Below are positions 1 through 13,500 of a stretch of 64,000 bases of DNA, one piece after another (position 1 is the first letter of the stretch; the number at the start of each line of letters is the position of its first letter). Source of the stretch: Megaleporinus macrocephalus (Eukaryota > Chordata > Actinopteri > Characiformes > Anostomidae); NCBI GenBank assembly GCA_021613375.1, contig CM038726.1:7484849-7548848 (forward strand), read 5' to 3'. The translations under genes were made by a program, and so were the position numbers. The notes below the pieces were generated by a model. That model saw only the letters and a list, made by a program, of their open reading frames with translations, was not told the DNA's origin and did not search any database.

Positions 1-2030
1 TAATAGGCTGAATGACTGATAGACTGAGTGACTGATAGACAGAGTGATTGATAGACTGAGTGACTGATAGACTGATAGACTGAGTGATTGATAGACTGAG
101 TGACTGAAAGAGTGACTGACGGAGTGACTGATTGACTGAAGGAGTGACTGACTGAGTGACTGACTGACTGAAAGAGTGACTGACTGAGTGACTGATTGAC
201 TGAAGGAGTGACTGACTGATTGACTGAAAGAGTGACTGACTGAGTGACTGATTGAGTGATTGACTGATTGACTGAAAGAGTGACTGACTGAGTGACTGAT
301 TGAGTGATTGACTGATTGACTAAGCAACTGACTGACTAATACAGTGAGTGACTGAGTGATTGATACACTGACAGACGGAGTGACTGATAGACTGAGTGAC
401 TGATAGACTGATTGATTGATAGACTGATTGATTGATAGACTGACTGATACACTGAATGACTGATAGACAGAGTGACTGATAGACGGAGTGACTGATAGAC
501 TGTGTGACTGATACACTAAGTGATTGATACACTGGGTGATTGATAGACTGAGTGACTGATAGACAATGTGACTGATACACTGATTGACTGATAGACGGAG
601 TGACTAATAGACTGAATGACCGATAGACTGAGTGACTGATAGACAGAGTGATTGATAGACTGAGTGACTGATAGACTGAGTGACTGATACACTGATTGAT
701 TGACAGACTGATAGACTGATTGACTGATAGACGGAATGACTGATACACTGATTGACTGATAGACGGAGTGACTAATAGGCTGAATGACTGATAGACTGAG
801 TGACTGATAGACAGAGTGATTGATAGACGGAGTGACTGATACACTGAGTGATTGATAGACTGATAGACTGAGTGACTGATAGACTAAGTGACTGATACAC
901 TGAGTGATTGATAGACTGATAGACTGAGTGACTGATAGACTGAGTGATTGATAGACTGAGTGACTGATAGACTGATTGATTGATAGACTGATTGACTGAT
1001 AGACAATGTGACTGATACACTGATTGACTGATAGACGGAGTGACTAATAGACTGAATGACTGATAGACTGATAGACAGAGTGATTGATAGACTGAGTGAC
1101 TGATAGACTGAGTGACTGATACACTGATTGATTGATAGACTGATAGACTGATTGACTGATAGACGGAATGACTGATACACTGATTGACTGATAGACGGAG
1201 TGACTAATAGGCTGAATGACTGATAGACTGAGTGACTGATAGTCAGAGTGATTGATAGACTGAGTGACTGATAGACTGATAGACTGAGTGATTGATAGAC
1301 TGAGTGACTGATACACTGAGTGACTGATAGACTGATAGACGGAGTGAGTGATAGACGGAGTGACTGATAGACTGAGTGATTGATAGACTGAGTGACTGAT
1401 AGACTGAGTGATTGATAGACTGAGTGACTGATAGACTGAGTGACTGATAGACGGAGTGACTGATAGACGGAGTGACTGATAGACTGAGTGATTGATAGAC
1501 TGAGTGACTGATAGACTGAGTGACTGATAGACTGAGTGATTGATAGACTGAGTGACTGATAGACTGAGTGACTGATAGACGGAGTGACCCACTGACTGAT
1601 TGACTGACTGATAGACTCAGCAACCGATTAATAGACTGAGTGACTGACTGATAGACAGCGACTGATTGATAGACTGAGTGAGTGAGTGACTGATAGACTG
1701 AGCGACTGATTGATAGACTGAGTGAGTCATTGAGTGATAGACTGAGCGACTGAGTGAGTGAGTAAGTGACTGATAGACTGAGCGATTGATTGATAGACTG
1801 AGTGAGTGAGTGAGTGATAGACTGAGTGACTGATTGACAGACTGAGTGACTCAGTAACCGACTGACTGACCTAATAAAAGATTTGATAGACTGACTGACT
1901 GACAGATAGACTGATTGACTAAGGGACAGATAGACTGAGTGATGACTGACTGGCTGAATGATAGACTGAGTGAGTGATTGATTGACTGAGACGCACTAAC
2001 AGATTGATTTAATAATTGACTGACTTAGAT
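1..2030. repeat. Minisatellite built on 4-bp TGAC/TGAT/AGAC/TGAG steps
   Basis: About 2 kb of nearly pure GACTGATAGACTGAGT-like units (16 bp, themselves four 4-bp steps), decaying toward 2 kb. It lies in the myo1c intron after the second IQ exon. All reading frames through it are repeat artefacts of the SVYQSLSLSVTQSI type. Confidence 0.95.
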
Positions 2031-2088
2031 TCTTTGACAGTAAGTGAATACAGTAACTTTAAAACGACCACAAATATCAGTTAGTCCA

Positions 2089-2093
<5 letters not shown>

Positions 2094-2144
<51 letters not shown>

Positions 2145-2145
2145 T
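2094..2145. repeat. Compound (CT)n(CA)n microsatellite
   Basis: About 15 CT followed by about 11 CA units. In sense orientation it is a TG then AG run starting about 20 bases after the donor of the second IQ exon. Confidence 0.95.
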
Positions 2146-2165
2146 AAACACACAAGTACACTGAC

Positions 2166-2250
2166 TGGCGGATCGTGTCTGCAGCCAGTCTGCGGCGCTT
2201 GGCTCTCCTGCGCCCTTTGACCCCTCTCCACCACGACTGGATCACGATCA
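2166..2250 (-). CDS. myo1c: myo1c exon with second IQ motif, residues 743-770; last coding exon in window
   Basis: 85 nt, acceptor ctgcag. It encodes [20 protein letters not shown] and LAADTIR plus two bases. IQSWWRGxxGRR is a full IQ motif for calmodulin binding. I place the donor at gtcagt (phase 2, as expected before the next neck exon); an alternative gt three bases on is weaker. A TG/AG microsatellite begins within about 20 bases of the donor. The downstream neck and TH1 tail exons are not in the window. Confidence 0.9.
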
Positions 2251-4544
2251 CTGCAGACAGACAGACGCTGTTAGACACGAATGAACCAGTTTTTAAAACT
2301 CAGAGGCTGATTGGTTTCTAGAACATGACCTTAATCTCTGATTGGCTGGTGGGATCTACATAAAACTAGGCTAATGATGCCACCTGTGCTGACTGGCCAC
2401 AGTATGTCAGGGGGTATTAACTGGACATGCCACAACAGTTTTTATAGATAAGACTGGCTACTGTGGTATATTTACAAACCTGGTCCAGTTTTCAGAGCTA
2501 CTTGGTTCACTGATGATATTTGATACTGGAGTATATAGGCACTGGGCTGTACTGGGCTGGTTTACCTGCGTGTCTGATGCGATGGTATTTGGCTCGTTCC
2601 CTGTAGCCTCTCCAGTTCTTCTGCAGGATGATGGCTGCAGACAGAAGAACATACAAATGGAAGTCACATAGTTAGAACCGTAGTAGATCCATCTTAAAGC
2701 CTTAACTTATAGAAGATCATACAGTATCTGGAACCATATCAGTGAGTCACTAGGTAACGATCTGACATAGTTATAGTCCAGAGTGTAAAACACAGGACGT
2801 ATCATCTTTTGGTCTCCTGTTTCACTCACAGATGGTGGGTTTCGTGAGTTCCAGAGCATCCTCAGTCAGAAACAGTGTCTTTGGGAATCGAATGAAGATT
2901 TTGGACCTTCAGGAGCAGAAAATGAAAAAAGAGGACTAATCAATACCTTCATACTTACTTTCACTTTATTAGAAACACCCACCTTGTACTTTCACTTACT
3001 GGCCACTTTATTAGAAACACCCACCTTGTACTTCCACTAACTGGCCACTTTATAAGAAACACCTACCTTGTATTTCCACTAACTGGCCACTTTATTAGAA
3101 ACACCTACCTTGTACTTCTACTAACTGACCACTTTATTAGAAACACATACCTTGTACTTCCACTCACTGGCCACTTTATTAGAAACACCAACCTTGTACT
3201 TCTACTAACTGACCACTTTATTAGAAACACATACCTTGTACTTCCACTCACTGGCCACTTTATTAAAAACACCCACCTTATACGTCCACTAACTGGCCAC
3301 TTTATAAGAAACACCTACCTTGTATTTCCACTCACTGGCCACTTTATAAGAAACACCTACCTTGTATTTCCACTAATTGGCCACTTTATTAGAAACACCT
3401 ACCTTGTACTTCCACTAACTGGCCACTTTATTAAAAACACCCACCTCATGCTTCTACTTATTGGCCATCTTATTAGAAACACCTACCTTGTACTTCCACT
3501 AACTGGCCACTTTATTAGAAACACCCACCTTATACATCCACTAACTGGCCACTTTATTAGAAACACCTACCCTGAACTTCCACTAACTGGCCACTTTATT
3601 AGAAACACCTACCTTGTACTTCCACTAACTGGCCACTTTATAAGAAACACCTACCTTGTATTTCCACTAACTGGCCACTTTATTAGAAACACCTACCTTG
3701 TACTTCTACTAACTGACCACTTTATTAGAAACACATACCTTGTACTTCCACTCACTGGCCACTTTATTAGAAACACCTACCTTGTACTTCTACTAACTGA
3801 CCACTTTATTAGAAACACATACCTTGTACTTCCACTCACTGGCCACTTTATTAGAAACACCCACCTTGAACATCCTCTTACTGGCCACTTTATTGAAATC
3901 ACCTAAAGTGTACTTCTATTAATTGGCCACTTTATTAGAAACACCTACCTTGTGCTTTCGCTTACTGGCCACTTTACTGGAAGCACCTACCTTGTACTTC
4001 CACTCACATACCATGGCCACTTAGAAACACCTGCCTAGCTACCCTTGCACACACACTCACCTGCCCAGTTTGTACTCCTCTGGTTTGTAGTTGAGGTGTT
4101 TGACGAGAGTGGACACACCGTCGGACAGCTTGCCCTGAAAGTTTGGCCAGGTGTCGGGACACAGAGGCTTATACCTGCACACACACACACACACACATAC
4201 CAAACCATACACAACGAGAGAAGCAGAACGTGTTACTCTGCACACAGATACACAATCAGACGTACCAAAGCACCATGTGTGTCTGTTACCTCTGTAGAAA
4301 AGCCTCAAAGCTCCGCCTGTACGCAAATCCAGCTCTCCTCACTCTCAGATTCTCCATCAGACCCAGATACTTCACCTGGTGTCTCACCAGCACCTCCTCA
4401 AACCTGCCTACATGTACACAATCAACAGGAGTCACACCACTCCAACTCAAACAAACAACATCTACACATCTTTAGCATCCATCCATCCAGCTAGAATCTT
4501 CTGTTTCATCCCGCTAGCTGGGTTCAATCAATCAATCAATCAAC

Positions 4545-4578
<34 letters not shown>

Positions 4579-5437
4579 CAAAGTACACACCAGAAGGAGA
4601 ACCTCTGTCCCACAGAAAGTACTTTACTCAGCTGCCTCAAGCAACTCCCTGGAATTACAGCCCATTTCTCTGTTACCAGGTGTGACATCATCTTGTAACA
4701 CGATCCTTATTGCCCGCCTACCAGCAAGCTTGGCCCTCATACAACACACAGAGAGCTAAACCAGAAGCTGGGTCTACCAGCTTGTTCTACCTGACTTTCA
4801 GGATCGGATTCTGACTCAAACTGATATGGCAAGTAGAACTGATGCCATTGTAATAACAGCCACTCACTGGCAGTCAAAACTGTGTGAGGTGTAAGCTGAC
4901 CAATCAGAGCAGACTGGGCTCATCGGGAGGCGGGGCTTAAAGACAGGAACTCTCACAGAGTGTTTCAGACAGAGGGCGAATACAGACGTACGTTGTTTTG
5001 GGAAAATGAAAGCATGTACATTTATTCGAGTAGACCCCAAAAACAAGTCAAATTAAATTATATCAAATTATAAACAATGAAAATGAACGAACACGATAGG
5101 TTTTCTTTAAAAACGAGGGTGTAACATACAGTGGTATGCAAAAGGCTGAATAGCCCCCCCTGTACAAACATGTTTTGTGGATCTTCTGGGTTTTTTAGGA
5201 ACATTTAGTTTCATATATTGGAAAAAATGAACTAAAATATTAAATAAAGTTCCAGTAAGGTGGTACTGTAAACACACCCTACCTGGCTGTTTGGCATCAT
5301 TGGGTTTGATGCAGCGGATGTATGACGGCTGCTTGGACATCAGGATCTCCATCAGTTTAGCCAAACTCAGCTTAAACTGGGTGGCAGCCTGTACCCACAA
5401 AACAAGACCAATACCTATAATTATACTCACAACGCAT

Positions 5438-5481
<44 letters not shown>

Positions 5482-6184
5482 ATGAATAATCAATAGTTAC
5501 AATGAACTTGTTACAATGAATGTCAGGTGTCATAACACATTATTATATCTGTTAATAAGAACATTGTGAATATGGTAATGCACTTTAACATGATATACAA
5601 GCTGGAATATTATTATTGTAATAATACCTGATCCAGGTAAACATCTGGGGACTGATTTTTGGTGGGCATGGAGCTGCTTGGAATTCATTTAAAAATAATT
5701 CATATTTTTAAGAATAACTTGTCTATATAGTGAGAATTTCATAGTTTCATTCATTAAGCTAAGAGGAACCTGTAATACTGGCAGTTAGCAGTTAGCAACC
5801 AAAGCTAAAAGGCTAGCAGTACAGATGGCTGCTTTGTGTTAGCTGGTATGTAAACAACTTTTAGCAATATAGCTAATATTAGCGATAGCTTCAGGCTACT
5901 GTGCTCACTTCTTATTGTAAGTAATGTACAGATCATTGCTGTACAATAAAAGTATTTCCAAAATGGTAACTTTACAGGAGAGGCCAAAAACTGGCTTTAC
6001 TTTTAATGTAAGTCAATGGAACCGGAATTTTCTCCAAGCTATTTTGGAGCATTTCTATTGGTCCATTCATCTTGAAATTCGGAGACATTGTAAACAGCAG
6101 CTGTCGGGTTCAAATGATGTTGAAAAATAAAAATGGACAAAAAAAAAAATTATTATAAATTATTATTTTTTTTAAAACAGTGAC

Positions 6185-6227
<43 letters not shown>

Positions 6228-7288
6228 CTCTTGATTTATAAAGGGTTTATGTATATACATGCAATAGAAGACATTATGTATGAGATGGTAATGCAGTTAT
6301 ATGGCTTTATGAACTTATAGATTCATAGGAAGGTATACATTGTTGTTCAGTCTAAACCTATACTTCATAAAATGCTTTGTAATGTATTATGAACATTACA
6401 ACATGGTGTTGAAAGTGTTGGTGAATATTTGTTTTTATTTAGGGTTCAGTGTTCAATCTGTTAGTGATGAGTGGATGTTTGCTAGTGTGGAGGTCCAGCT
6501 GACCGTCTCTGGTCTTCTCTGGTCCGTCAGCTCATTAGTATGGAAACAGTCCTTCACTATCTGATTGTCCGACTGACACATCACCTGTACATCAAACCAA
6601 AAAATAAAATTATTATTTTATATTTATATATATATTCAACCAACAATTCAAAAATATACCAACAAACCTTTTTGTGATTTCCTCATTGACAAAATGATCC
6701 AACCCCTTAGTAACAAACATCATTAGTACTAATAACGTCCATCAGATGTGAAACATAGCTTGACACAAGTTTCTTGCAGCGATCGACAGGTATCGTAGCC
6801 CATCCCTCATGGGCAACAGCCTCCAGTTCATTGACACTCTTGGGCTTGCGTGCTGCCACCACCTTCTTCAAGTCCCACCAGAGATTTTCTATGGGATTCA
6901 AGCTGGACGATTGTGATGGCCACTCCAGAATCTTCCAGTCCTTCTTCTGCAATAAAGATCTGGTAGAATTGGAGGTATGCTTGGGATCGTTGTCCTGTTG
7001 GAAGGCCCAACGCCCAACACCATTAACTGTCTAGAAGGAGCTATCTCAGTCCTTTTAAATCTGCTTAACTGTTGCTTGTTATGGTTTTGTTCACATCTAC
7101 AGGTGAGTTCAATGCCTGATTGGAAACACCTGATTGAAACCTCTGTTCTTGAGAGTGGTATTGAGGGGTTGAATCATTTTGTCAATGAGGAAATCACACA
7201 AAGAACATTTGTTGATGTAATACAAAAGAAATATTGTTGTAACTTAACTTGCATTTGTCTATTATTTAAGTCCTTGATCTGATATCTG

Positions 7289-7355
<67 letters not shown>

Positions 7356-7408
7356 TTGTGTACATGTGTACATGGAACTGAGTGAATGTCAATAGTTATT
7401 CTTTATAT

Positions 7409-7501
<93 letters not shown>

Positions 7502-10484
7502 GCGTTCAATAGTTTAACAAAGAAAGCAAAGTTTACATACGACAACTGCCCATTTCCTCTCGGCCTACTGCTTTGCTAGGCTTCCCATTGGCCAGCTTAT
7601 AAGTGGATCACATTTAAAGGACCAATCAGAACATGTTCACGATTACACAACTATTTAAAGCTGTGAATTTGATTTGATAAAAGTGAAACAGCCACTTTGA
7701 ACATTTCTATAAATTTCTATTCTGAAGGTTCAGCATCTGAACCGCTTTCCTGTTGGTCCCACTTTAATTTAGACCAAAACCATCCGACAAGATAAACTGA
7801 GTAACAAATCTGGTTTCCTGTGCTGCCAGTTCTGAGAAGCTCCACTGCGGGTCTATATGTTTACTTCTACACTGACCAGTCATAACATTCAAACCAATTC
7901 TATCAGCTCCATTGACCATGTAGGAGCTCCACTTACAGACTGTAGTCCATCTGATTCTCTGTATACTTTATTACCCTGTTCTTCAATGATCAGGACCCCC
8001 AACATGGCTTTCAAATACCTCAGTGTCCAACCGAAATGATCTAGACAACAGTGTCCTGATGGAACACTAGAGGAACCCAAACAATACAGCAGCTAATGAG
8101 CACACCACCACCACATTAGTGTCACTGCAGTGCTGAGAATGACCCAAATAGTATTTGCTCTGTGGTGGTCCTGTGAAGGTCCTGGTCATTAAAGAACAGA
8201 GTAATAAAGTATACAGAGAATCAGATGAACTACAGTCTGAAGGTGGAGCTCCTATATGGTCATCATCTCTGTTACCTCTTTCAGGTTTCTGTACAGCAGG
8301 TCATTGTTTTTGTCCAGGAATCCTGAAAAGCAGAACATCAGAAACTACTGAACATCAGAGCAGTACACTGGACGGACAGATTGATAAGACGGGAGAAGGA
8401 TGGATGGATGGGTAGATGTTTCCTCTCACCATTAACATTGTAGTTGACCTCTCCTGCGTAGTGCAGCAGTCGGAACTCTTCTCGGCCGACAGCTTTACGT
8501 ATCTTCCCGTTGGCCAGCTTATGCCTGGAACACATTAAACTGACCAATCAGCAGCAGGGTCACAATTCCGTGGTGTATGTATGCTGGCAAGTTGTTGTGC
8601 AAAAGTCTGGGGACACGTTTCATTGCCACTTTCCAGCTAAGCAAGAAAAACAAGAACCTCTGAAATGGTAACTTTACAGGACAGAGCAAAAACCGTCTTT
8701 ACTTTCAATGGAAGTCAATGGAACCAGAATTTTGGGCAAGCTATTTTGGAGCATTTCTATTGGTCCGTTCATCATGAAACGATTACACAATGTAAACAGC
8801 AGCTGCCGCTTTTAAATAAGAGAAAAAAGAAAATCGGAGAAATCGGAGACGCATGTTTTCTTTGTGTGGAGATGTTTGAAGAACATGTCTGGTCAGAATA
8901 ATGATCTGACAGTTTTCCAGCCTGCTGTTGAAGTTCATACTGAAAGTCTCTGGTCTGGAGGGCTTGTGCTGACATTACAGTAAGACGATACTGGCAGCTC
9001 GTCTCAGGGATTTCCCTTAACACACTTAACCGCTGTTGAGAATGACCCCTAGACGTCCCCAAACTTTTTACAGCGCCGTGTGTGACTGTATACCCACGTG
9101 ACAAAGTGGGCATGGCCTCCCAAGCGGTCCTCCAGCTTCTCCAGGAAAGTGATGTCACTGGCGTCTCCCGGCCTTAAACACTCCTCGTCCTGAATTCAGT
9201 TCAGTTCAGTTTAAAGGAGAAATGAGTCAAACTGTAGCATCAAGTCAAAGTTTACGTTTTTTTAAGTTTATTTAAAGTTTAACGTTTATTTATCACATGC
9301 AAAGTCATACACGGTGCCAACAGCAGTGAAACGCTTTCACAACTGTCCACACACGTAAACTAATAAAAGCTAATATAAAGTATAAAGATAGGATATCAGA
9401 AATATTAACAACAACACGTGTGTGTGTGTGTGTGTGTTTGTGTATGATGTGTGTATGTATGTGTGTGTATATGATGTGTGAGTGTATGTATGTGTTTGTG
9501 TGTGTATGTGTATATGTGTGTGTCTGTGTGTGTGTTTGTGTATGATGTGTGTGTATGTATGTGTGTATGTTTGTGTATGATGTCTGTGTGTGTATGTATG
9601 TGTGTGTGTGTGTATATGATGTGTGTGTGTATGTGATGTGTGTGTATATGATGTGTGTGTGTATATATATATATATATATGATGTGTGTGTGTATGTATA
9701 TATATGATGTGTGTGTGTGTATATATGATGTGTGTGTGTATGTGTGTATGTGTGTGTGTGTGTGTATAATGTGTTTGTGTGTATGTATATGATGTGTGTG
9801 TGTATAATGTATGTGTGTGTATAATGTGTGTGTGTGTATATAATGTGTGTGTGTGTGTGTGTATGTGTGTGTGTCTGTGTGTGTATAATATGTGTATATG
9901 ATGTGTGTGTATAATGTGTGTATATGATGTGTGTGTATGTGTGTGTATGTGTATAATGTGTTTATGTGTATGTATATGATGTGTGTGTGTGTATAATGTG
10001 TGTGTGTATATAATGGGTGTGTGTGTATAATATGTGTGTCTGAGTGTGTATAATGTATGTGTTTGTGTGTGTATGATGTGTGTGTATGTATACTATGTGT
10101 GTGTGTATGTATATTATGTGTGTGTGTGTGTATAATGTGTGGGTATGTATGTATATAATGTGTGTGTGTATAATGTATGTGTGTGTGTATAATGTGTGTA
10201 TGTGTGTGTGTGTATAATGTATGTGTGTGTGTATAATGTGTGTGTGTGTGTATTATGTGTGTGTATGTATGTATATGATGTGTGTGTGTATAATGTGTGT
10301 GTGTGTGTATAATGTGTGTGTATGTATATAATGTATGTGTGTGTGTGTGTGTGTGTGTATAATGTGTGTATGTATGTATATGATGTGTGTGTATTATGTG
10401 TGTATGTATTATGTGTGTGTGTATTATGTGTGTGTGTATGTATATGATGTGTGTGTGTATAATGTGTGTGTGTGTGTGTGTATA

Positions 10485-10519
<35 letters not shown>

Positions 10520-13500
10520 ATGTGTGTGTGTGTGTATGTATATTATGTGTGTGTGTGTATAATATGTGTGTGTATGTATATAAAGTATGTGTGAACGTCC
10601 TGAAAGTTTGTTCTGGTCTGTGGTTTGAAGGCTGGACGTGCCAGGCAGAGACGAGACGGGAACTCACCAGGATGGCGATGATGCCTTTGAACTTCTCCTC
10701 CACCAGGTCACAGATGATTTTGTTGTTGAAGTACTCCACCGTCTCCCACTGTCCGAGAACAACGGAGAGTTTGGATGAAACGCTCTGCCGGACCTCCTCA
10801 ACAACATTTCCAGCTCTCACTCACTAACAGACACACTCACGCACCCCGATGCCTTCGGCCTCGTACTCCTCCTGCTCGCTCTTCAGCGTCAGCTCGATGA
10901 ACAGCTGCTGCAGCTTCTCGTTGCAGTAATTAATACAGAACTGCTCAAAACTACAGAGACATTTTCAATATATTAGTAAAACAAGCAGCACAATACACAA
11001 TAGTTTCAGTTTGTTTGATAGTTTTGTGTATACGATTTGAAAATATGCATCTGATGTGAGATAGAACCCACAGACTTCCTCCCATAGACTTATACAGGGT
11101 ACATGTTAGAATTCAGAGTAAAAGACTTTCCATGAACTTTCCATGCAAAAACAATAAAACTTCTAGAATTATCACAACAGTTTGTTGAACTTATGTAAGG
11201 TTCATGCTATTTACATCGTTTCTATGGAGCTGAAGAAATTTTACATAATTTAAAGTTAAAACTGCTTCATTTTTCTAATCAAAATAAACATTTATCTCAT
11301 TTCCGTAATCTTTTAATGAAAATTGACAGAATTTTGCTATAGATTATAAAGATTTTCTGCATTTACATAACAGAATATTACAGAATTTATTTTTTTATGA
11401 TTGCAGTTGTCAAAACACAATCTGGAGTTAGTTATATACACTATGAAAGTACTGGAAAAAATAATAACAATAATAATTCTGATAAAATAAATAAAATAAA
11501 TAGAAAACATGCAAAATGTACATTGTCTTTGATACTATACTACTTAAAACTACATAACAAAAAATAATCATGTACATATCTGCAGCCTTCCCCAACCAAC
11601 GGTTGTACCAGATACGGTTAACTTAAATTCAATAAAGTCAATATTTCCATTCAGTAAGGATTCACTCAATATTTATTGTCAATTAAAATGAATATAATCT
11701 AAATATAAACTTGATTTTTAGTTTTCTACATTGTATGAATGCAGCAGCTGCCGTTTACATTGTTTGAATATTTTATGATGAGTGGACCAATAGAAATGCT
11801 CCGAAATTGCTTGGAAAATGTTCTGGTTCCATTGACTTACACTGAAAGCAAAGACTACTCGACGATATAATATACATATATATAATATAATTAAATACAT
11901 TTTTTATTAATAACACATACAAAGAAATTTGATTATCTATCATATGTATAGAATATGTTTGAAGCAGTATAATACAAAATGTAGAAACTAAACATGACAA
12001 CCTGCAAATTTTCCATTTTTTTACATGTTTTTTATAATTATATAATTATATATAATTATATAATTATATAATTAGTTATAATTAGTTAACTTTTTAATAT
12101 GTACTTCTAACATAAGAAAACTAAAACTAAATATATTCTTAATGTGGATATATTTAATATAATTAAATACATACTCAATTAATAATACATTTAAAGAAAT
12201 CTGGTTATTTATCTTATGTATGAAATATGTTTAAAGCAGTATTGATAAAAATATTAGAAACTAATCAAATCAATATATAAAAGTTTTTATAGTTATTTTT
12301 TATTAGTTACATTTTTAAAATGTGGACTTATAGCAGACTATATAACATAATTTAAAATAATATATTTTTAAAATTAAAATGATTTAAAATAATGGTTTTA
12401 TTACTAGTAGCCTACTTAAAACCTCAGGGGGTCTTTAACGCAAATGATTTATGGTGAATGGTTTCGGCTGAAACAATAGGGTGGGAAGCCCCGTGCTACA
12501 GGCCAGTCATTAGACTCACTGTGTGATCATCAGCTTTGCTTTTCAGAAAGTGAAAGTCAGTTTGAGTCGCTACCTTAAGGAACTACACAGATACTGCAGT
12601 GTCAGTAAGAAAGAGAGAGAGAGAGAGAAAAAGAGAGAGAGAGGTATAAAACGGTAAAGGTCAGAGAGAGGTCAGACCTGTTGTTCTGAAAGACCTCAAA
12701 GCCGTATATGTCCAGCAGGCCGATAACCGAGGAGCATTTGCTGGTGTAGTACACTTCATCCTGTAAACCACATTAGACTTAATACCTCATACATACAGTG
12801 CAATGTGGTGCGGGTCCACTAGATGGCAGTGCAACCCAAAACATGAACACTTCAATGGCCTGGATCACATCTGAGCAACCTTTCTGATCTCCTTTCTTTA
12901 CAATACAGACAAACACGTATAGGTCCAATCACAGTGACCATCAGGGTCAGGGTGATATCATAATATATACATAATAATAATAACCCTTTATTTGTCTGAT
13001 CCACAGTCATACAGGCCCACAATCCTCTATGTGTCCAATCCATAGCTATACTGACCCACAATCCTTTATATATCTAATCCACAGTCATACTGACCCACAC
13101 TCCTTTATGTGTCTAATCCATACTGAACCACACTCCTTTATGTGTCTAATCCATACTGAACCACACTCCTTTATGTGTCTAATCCATACTGAACCACACT
13201 CCTTTATGTGTCTAATCCATACTGAACCACACTCCTTTATGTGTCTAATCCATACTGACCCACACTCCTTTATGTGTCTAATCCATACTGAACCACACTC
13301 CTTTATGTGTCCAATTCATAGCTATACTGACCCACACTACTTTATATATCTAATCCACAGTCATACTGACCTTCACTCCTTTATGTGTCTAATCCATACT
13401 GAACCACACTCCTTTATTTGTCCAATCCATAGCTATACTGACCCACACTCCTTTATGTGTCTAATCCACAGTCATACTGACCCACACTCCTTTATGTGTC

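Noticed and set aside
9405..10820. 471-codon minus-strand frame rich in His and Thr
   Set aside because: It is the translation of the TG/CA compound microsatellite; only its first ~27 codons overlap a real myo1c exon (10668-10748).
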